Assembly (NCBI GenBank): GCA_934541115.1
Contig: CAKTDF010000008.1
Span: forward strand, 1 to 64,000
Reading direction: 5' to 3'
Length of the DNA: 64,000 nucleotides
Origin: an uncultured Eubacteriales bacterium
Lineage (GTDB): Bacteria > Bacillota > Clostridia > Oscillospirales > Acutalibacteraceae
Shown here: in pieces, positions 59,281 to 64,000 of the stretch
Numbering within the stretch: the stretch's first letter is position 1
Layout of the letters: each line of letters starts with the position of its first letter
Made by a program: the position numbers and the translations under genes
Notes under the pieces: model-generated
Databases searched by the model: none
Seen by the model: only the letters and a program-made list of their open reading frames with translations
What the model was told of the DNA's origin: nothing

Positions 59281-61111
59281 CGCACTTTCCTCCGTTCAGT
59301 TTATTTGCTCCGCAGCCTGCACATTTTATTCGGCAATGGGGCGTTGTTTCGCTCGCGTGAGCTTTTTTGTTCTCCTTGATTAAAAATTCCTTGCGTATGC
59401 CGTAATCAAGATGATCCCAAGGCAAAATTTCATCAAGGCTGCGCTTTCTTGATGTGTAAAACAACGGATCCACACCGCATTTTTCAAACGCTTCCATCCA
59501 TACATCAAACTTAAAGCTGTCGTCCCAACCGTCGAATTTGCAGCCGTGCTCCCATGCGTAGAGAAGAACCTTTGAAAGTCGCCTGTCTCCGCGGGCAAAC
59601 ACGCCCTCAAGAAAACTGATGTCAACCTTGTGATAGCTTACGCTGACTTTTTTGGTTTTTACGCAGGAAAGGAGATGCGCCTGTTTTTCAATCAGCATTT
59701 CTCTCGTATCCTGAGGTTCCCACTGAAACGGTGTAAACGGCTTTGGAACAAAGGAAGCCACACTGATTGAGACTTGAACTCCTTTGCCCTTTGGTTTGTT
59801 CGGATTTCTATAGAACTCATCGACTACCTTTTGCGCAAGGTCGGCGATTCCGGCAACATCGTCAAATGTTTCCGTGGGCAAACCAAGCATAAAATATAGC
59901 TTGACCGCCGTCCAGCCGCCCTCAAAGGCAAGGCGCGAGGTGCGCATGACCTCTTCTTCAGTCACGTTTTTGTTGATTGCGTCGCGCAGACGCTGAGTTC
60001 CCGCCTCCGGCGCAAAAGTCAGTCCGCTGCGTCTGACCTTATTGAGCTTTTCCATAAGCTCGTCAGAAAAATTATCAACGCGAAGTGACGGCAACGCAAT
60101 GTTAATTTTCTCCGGAATCGTCCATGAAAGCAGCTTGTCAAGAAGCGGTTCAAGCTTTGTATAATCGCTCGTACTCAGAGAGGAAAGCGAAATTTCGTCA
60201 TAACCAGTCACATCGCAAAGTCCGCGGCACTGGCTGTCAATAGTCTCCGGCGTCTTTTCGCGTATCGGACGATAAATAAAGCCCGCCTGGCAGAAACGGC
60301 AGCCTCGTATACAGCCGCGCAGAATCTCATGCACAACTCTGTCGTGAACAACCTCTATATACGGCACAACAAACTTGTCCGGATATCTGATGTTATCAAG
60401 GTCTGAAACCACCTGCTTTTTAATCTTCTCCGGTGCGCCGTCTTTCGGAACAACAGCCTTTATTGTGCCGTCCTCTTTGTATTCTATATCATAAAGAGAC
60501 GGGACATAAAAGCCGTCCAGCTTTGAGACACGGCGCAAAAACTCCTCTTTGCTGCTGCCGTTCTTTTTACACTCAATTAAAAGGTCAAAAAAGGGTTCAT
60601 ACATTTCTTCGCCCTCGCCGAGAGAAAAAACGTCAAAGAACTCTGCCATCGGCTCCGGATTGCAGGCGCAGGGACCGCCGCCAACAACGATAGGCGTAAG
60701 GCTGTGTCGGTCTGCCGCCCTCACGGGAAGACCTGCAAGGTCAAGCATATTGACCACGTTTGAATATGAAAGCTCGTACATAAGCGTAAAGCCGATGAGG
60801 TCAAAATCCTTGATCGCATCTCCGCTTTCAAGCGCATAAAGAGGAACATTGTGTTCTCTCATCTGTTGTTCCATGTCATGCCACGGAGCAAATACGCGCT
60901 CGCACCAAACGTCCTTGCGGTCATTTGCAATTGTATAAAGTATTTTCATTCCGAGATGAGACATGCCTATTTCGTAGGTGTCCGGAAAGCAAAACGCGTA
61001 GCGAAGATCAACTTTTTCCTTGTCCTTTACAATGCTGTTCAGCTCTCCGCCGATATATCTACCGGGTTTTTGAACATGAGCAAGGAGCTTTTCAACTTCT
61101 TTTTTAACCAT
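59255..61111 (-). CDS. TIGR03960-family B12-binding radical SAM protein
   Basis: 618 residues. N-terminal B12-binding-like half (about 1-240), then radical SAM CIRGCRFCQ (CxxxCxxC) near 280, and the C-terminal Cys-rich CRIKCAGCGANKLNGGKC. Predicted to methylate or otherwise modify an unknown substrate. Start at 61111: GGAG lies 7 nt upstream; 61147 lacks an RBS. In many Clostridia it sits next to the spoIVFA-spoIVFB-like pair as here. Confidence 0.9.
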   Translation of the reverse strand: MVKKEVEKLLAHVQKPGRYIGGELNSIVKDKEKVDLRYAFCFPDTYEIGMSHLGMKILYTIANDRKDVWCERVFAPWHDMEQQMREHNVPLYALESGDAIKDFDLIGFTLMYELSYSNVVNMLDLAGLPVRAADRHSLTPIVVGGGPCACNPEPMAEFFDVFSLGEGEEMYEPFFDLLIECKKNGSSKEEFLRRVSKLDGFYVPSLYDIEYKEDGTIKAVVPKDGAPEKIKKQVVSDLDNIRYPDKFVVPYIEVVHDRVVHEILRGCIRGCRFCQAGFIYRPIREKTPETIDSQCRGLCDVTGYDEISLSSLSTSDYTKLEPLLDKLLSWTIPEKINIALPSLRVDNFSDELMEKLNKVRRSGLTFAPEAGTQRLRDAINKNVTEEEVMRTSRLAFEGGWTAVKLYFMLGLPTETFDDVAGIADLAQKVVDEFYRNPNKPKGKGVQVSISVASFVPKPFTPFQWEPQDTREMLIEKQAHLLSCVKTKKVSVSYHKVDISFLEGVFARGDRRLSKVLLYAWEHGCKFDGWDDSFKFDVWMEAFEKCGVDPLFYTSRKRSLDEILPWDHLDYGIRKEFLIKENKKAHASETTPHCRIKCAGCGANKLNGGKCDAMRSSMV

Positions 61112-61239
61112 TTGTATTCTCCGTTTCTTTTTAAGGTAATAGCGCAATCCTTATGGTATTGACTTGAACAAATTTTTATTGAAACTCATATGCCCGAAAG
61201 ACTTTCTTTTGGCAGCAGCGCGCCTTCAAAAAAAGCGAC

Positions 61240-61857
61240 CTAAAAGACCACATGAGTTTCCGCCGAGGTCAACTTGAGATATATCAAATATATACACACG
61301 GCAAGCAAACTGACGTTAAAGCCGATGAAAACAAAATAAATAACGCAAAATAGGCAAAATAAAACAACCGATATCCATGAAACAATGCAAAGGATCCTCT
61401 GTGTTTTTTCCTCATCGTTTTTTCTCATCAACAGGCAGTACAGCACGTTCCACATATCAAGCTTATCAGCCGGCATGAGATTGAGGAGCGCAAGAAAAAG
61501 ATTGACAAAAAACAGCACGGCAGCTTCATAGCTTTTATAAAAAGTAAAGGCCAAAGCCGCAACTATGCAAAGAAAAAAATTGACCAAAACGCCGCCGAGC
61601 GCAACAAGCGCAGCCTTTCCGTACGACAGGAGAGCCTCCCCTTTTCGATCGATACGAACGCCGAAAGCAGAAAAAGTTACCGAACTGATTTTTTGAGAGA
61701 AAACGAGCATAAAAAACAGATGTCCGCCCTCATGAAGCATTGAGGAGAAAAAGCATATGAGCGCCGTTTTTCCGTCCGAAAGCAAAAGCATCAACGCAAA
61801 GCACGCGAAAAACGAAAAGCAGAGCCTTATATCAGTGTCTTTAAGGCGTATGGTCAT
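61240..61857 (-). CDS. M50-family site-2 protease, SpoIVFB-like
   Basis: 205 residues, about six membrane helices. Active-site HEGGH at residues 42-46 and the second motif NLMPADKLD (Asn126...Asp134). SpoIVFB cleaves pro-sigma-K in Bacillus. Its start overlaps the M23 gene stop (ATGA). No PDZ or CBS domain is visible; CBS is present in B. subtilis SpoIVFB, so its absence is notable. Only a family call; I leave the symbol empty. Confidence 0.8.
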   Translation of the reverse strand: MTIRLKDTDIRLCFSFFACFALMLLLSDGKTALICFFSSMLHEGGHLFFMLVFSQKISSVTFSAFGVRIDRKGEALLSYGKAALVALGGVLVNFFLCIVAALAFTFYKSYEAAVLFFVNLFLALLNLMPADKLDMWNVLYCLLMRKNDEEKTQRILCIVSWISVVLFCLFCVIYFVFIGFNVSLLAVCIYLIYLKLTSAETHVVF

Positions 61858-62780
61858 TTGTCATTAAGTATCGGCAAAGGATCGAGCCTCTCGCCGTTTT
61901 TATGGAACTCAAAATGAAGATGCGGTCCGGTTGACCAACCCGTACTGCCTACAAGAGCAATCGTTTCTCCCTGACGAATGGACGCGCCCTCTTCGGCAAG
62001 AACGGCGCTGCAATGGCAGTAAAGCGTTTCAACGCCGTCTTTATGCGTCAGATAAATATATTTTCCGCTTCGTGAATCTTCACCCACCTTGCGCACAACG
62101 CCGGAATAGGCAGCTTTGATTTTTGTTCCCTGAGTGGCGGCAATGTCAAGACCGGTATGAAAAGAGTCATTTCCGGTAATCGGATTGGTACGCACGCCGA
62201 AATACGAGGTATAAGTTCCGCTAACAGGCATTATTATCTGCTGCTCGGTGCTTTTCGGCACTGAAGTTTCAGTCTTGCTGACCTTAACGCTGCTTGAAGA
62301 CTCCGACTGCTTTGAAAGTTTAAGATTGGTTTTGGCAGCTGTGGTTGTTTCTTCGGTCGTTTTTTCTTTTTCGGTTTCAGAAGCAGCTGCCACAGTGGTT
62401 TTCTTTTCTTCAAACTTTTCGGTTGATTCCTCTTTTGGGGCTGTTGTTCCAGCCTTGTCTTCCGACTGTTCGGTCGTTGTCTCCTCTTTTTCCGAAGAAG
62501 CCTTGAACACAGAAAGACTTGCGGGTGAATCGAAGTAGCTTTTTATGCTGCTCCATGTTTTTTGAACATCTTCCCTGCTATAGGATATGCTCATTAAAAG
62601 AGCAAAATCATCTTTGAGATTCTGCGCGGCAGTTCCTTTGCCTTTAGAAATAAACAGTACGGTTAAAACTATTATGACGGCAAAAATTGCCTGGCAAAGA
62701 CCGACTGCAAAAAGACCGTCATCGTTTTTGTTTTCTCCGGCAGGCTTTCTTTTCCTTACGGTTCTGATGTTTTCTTCCAT
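61854..62780 (-). CDS. M23-family peptidase-fold membrane protein, SpoIVFA-like
   Basis: 308 residues. N-terminal cytoplasmic tail, one membrane helix (about 25-45), a low-complexity Glu/Thr/Ser/Lys linker, and an M23/LytM domain (about 190-305). The LytM zinc motifs are intact: FHTGLDIAA and GPHLHFEF. SpoIVFA of Bacillus has a degenerate M23 domain and inhibits SpoIVFB; here the metal residues look intact, so it could also be an active endopeptidase, as in SpoIIQ-type proteins. Start at 62780 with GGTG; 4-nt overlap with the M50 gene supports the pair call. Confidence 0.82.
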   Translation of the reverse strand: MEENIRTVRKRKPAGENKNDDGLFAVGLCQAIFAVIIVLTVLFISKGKGTAAQNLKDDFALLMSISYSREDVQKTWSSIKSYFDSPASLSVFKASSEKEETTTEQSEDKAGTTAPKEESTEKFEEKKTTVAAASETEKEKTTEETTTAAKTNLKLSKQSESSSSVKVSKTETSVPKSTEQQIIMPVSGTYTSYFGVRTNPITGNDSFHTGLDIAATQGTKIKAAYSGVVRKVGEDSRSGKYIYLTHKDGVETLYCHCSAVLAEEGASIRQGETIALVGSTGWSTGPHLHFEFHKNGERLDPLPILNDK

Positions 62781-62867
62781 AATTTCACCAACCCTCGGAC
62801 AAAGTTTCATTGGTAATAACTATGAAACAAAAACGAAAAAAATGCTTAAGCCAAACTCAACTTAATC

Positions 62868-64000
62868 TCAGCCTACCATGATCCTGCCCTCAGGCACAAT
62901 TACGGTTTCATCAAGATCCTTTTTGGAGTTCAACGCAATCACAAAGCACATTGGACCTATCCTGCCGATATACATAGAGAATATCAGCGCCCAAAGCCCG
63001 ACAGAACCTGCTTTTGAAGTAATACCGGCAGTCAAACCGCAGGTTGAAAAACCGGAAACCGCCTCAAAGAACAAATCGGTTCCGTTAGCGGACGGAACGT
63101 CCCACGAAAGCACGCACGTAACAACAAAAACAACCAGAAGCGAGAGCGCTGCGATGGCAAGCGATTTTGCAACGACGGTCCGGTTCACCCTCTTTTTGAG
63201 AACAACCGTGTCTTTTCGGCTTCTGATAACAGAAACAACGGACATAACCAAAACGGCAAAGGTGGTCACCTTTATTCCGCCTCCGGTCGAGCCGCTGCCT
63301 GCACCGATGAACATGAGCAGCACCATAACTATTTTTGTCACGTCATTGAGAGACGCTATATCAAGCGAGGCAAAGCCTGCCGTTCTCGCCGTTACGGACT
63401 GGAACAGCGATGCGGTAAACTTTTCCTTGAACGAAAGCGAGCCGAGTGTGTCCGGATTGCCGTATTCAAAAACAAATACACAGAAAAAGCCGAAAGCAAT
63501 AAGGATAGCCGTAGTGATAAGAACCGCCTTTGTGTGCAGGCTGATTCTGTGATTTTTGCGAAATGTCAGAATATCGTAAAAGACAAAGAATCCTATTCCG
63601 CCGAGAATTATCATTGCCATTATAACCGCCATAACAAAGCAGTCGCCGTTATAGCCGGTGAGAGAGCCAAATTCCTTTTCAACGCCGAACAAATCAAAGC
63701 CCGCGTTGCAATAAGCCGACACGGCAGTGAAAAGAGAAATCCATATACCCTTCGCGCCAAAGCGCGGAATAAAACGCAGACAAAGCAGCGCCGTTCCTGA
63801 CAGCTGACAGACCGCAGCACAGGCAATTATGGTTTTGACAAGCGGTTTGACCTGAGAGAACGAGTCAAGGTTTGTGTATTCCTGCGCAAGTCGAACGCTA
63901 CGCAGCGCTGAACGCTTTTTGAATGAAAATATGAAAAACGACGCAAACGTAACCATACTGATTCCGCCGATCTCGATCAGAATCAACAAAACAGCCTGAC
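62868..64000 (-). CDS. TrkH/KtrB-type potassium transporter, N-terminus outside the window
   Basis: About 377 codons are visible and the frame stays open to the end of the window, so the true start is beyond 64000. It has filter-loop motifs of the K+ channel-like family (SAYCNAGFDLFG, TARTAGFASLD, GAGSGSTGGGIKVTTF, GFSTCGLTAGIT) and about eight membrane helices. It ends DLDETVIVPEGRIMVG. Normally works with a cytosolic TrkA/KtrA RCK protein, none of which is visible here. Confidence 0.93.
   Translation of the reverse strand, partial: QAVLLILIEIGGISMVTFASFFIFSFKKRSALRSVRLAQEYTNLDSFSQVKPLVKTIIACAAVCQLSGTALLCLRFIPRFGAKGIWISLFTAVSAYCNAGFDLFGVEKEFGSLTGYNGDCFVMAVIMAMIILGGIGFFVFYDILTFRKNHRISLHTKAVLITTAILIAFGFFCVFVFEYGNPDTLGSLSFKEKFTASLFQSVTARTAGFASLDIASLNDVTKIVMVLLMFIGAGSGSTGGGIKVTTFAVLVMSVVSVIRSRKDTVVLKKRVNRTVVAKSLAIAALSLLVVFVVTCVLSWDVPSANGTDLFFEAVSGFSTCGLTAGITSKAGSVGLWALIFSMYIGRIGPMCFVIALNSKKDLDETVIVPEGRIMVG

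Noticed and set aside
1..64000. CRISPR arrays, IS elements, prophage
   Set aside because: No regular direct repeats, transposase, integrase or phage gene are visible; the closest thing is the 42.2 kb TA-flanked repeat.

Overview
The window looks like a chromosomal stretch from an endospore-forming bacterium of the class Clostridia, probably near the Oscillospirales/Ruminococcaceae. The assignment to Clostridia rests on gene content: a complete spoIIIAA-AH operon, spoIVA, a pro-sigma-K-like sigma factor, a GerA germination protein, an M23/M50 (SpoIVFA/SpoIVFB-like) pair, the TIGR03960/TIGR03936 radical SAM pair, a T-box in front of alaS, and strong TTGACA-17-TATAAT promoters. The finer placement is inference. 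Almost every gene is on the minus strand. Plus-strand exceptions are an ABC-F ATPase (14.6-16.5 kb) and a YfhO-type membrane protein (38.9-41.8 kb). I see no insertion sequence, prophage, plasmid gene or CRISPR array.

Layout, left to right. 1-13.4 kb is housekeeping: alaS (3' end missing) with its T-box leader, an XRE membrane regulator, nadE, radC, pfkA, dnaE, rqcH, a Nif3-like protein and trmK. 13.6-24.3 kb holds small proteins, the ABC-F gene, a PHP-family histidinol-phosphatase, a GH38 alpha-mannosidase, a membrane M28 peptidase, a DUF554 protein and tyrS. 24.4-33.8 kb is one long operon read from a promoter in front of nusB: nusB, a Kae1/TsaD paralogue, xseA, xseB, ispA, dxs, tlyA, nadK, argR, recN. 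33.9-38.7 kb is spoIIIAA-AH. 41.8-48.1 kb holds an unusual intergenic unit (a promoter, a ~180-nt foldback transcript ending in a strong terminator, then a tiny membrane protein), spoIVA with a convincing sigma-E promoter, an orphan gerA, and a two-gene unit encoding a SpoIID-like/peptidoglycan-binding protein and a partner. After an initiator tRNA-Met come two glycosyltransferase genes and a PASTA-domain pseudokinase, then sigK, two tandem mgtC-family genes behind an attenuator-like leader, rbgA, lepB, rplS, the radical SAM pair, the SpoIVFB-like and M23 genes, and a truncated trkH.

Sporulation genes form a dispersed cluster. SpoIIIAA-AH would build the mother-cell/forespore channel, SpoIVA the coat basement layer, and sigma-K the late mother-cell programme, with the M50/M23 pair as its plausible processing and checkpoint machinery. 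GerA would act in germination. The most promising undescribed items are the 41.9-42.3 kb foldback-RNA/small-membrane-protein unit, the mgtC leader, the hairpin directly in front of sigK, and the pseudokinase. All functional calls come from reading sequence motifs; no database search was run.
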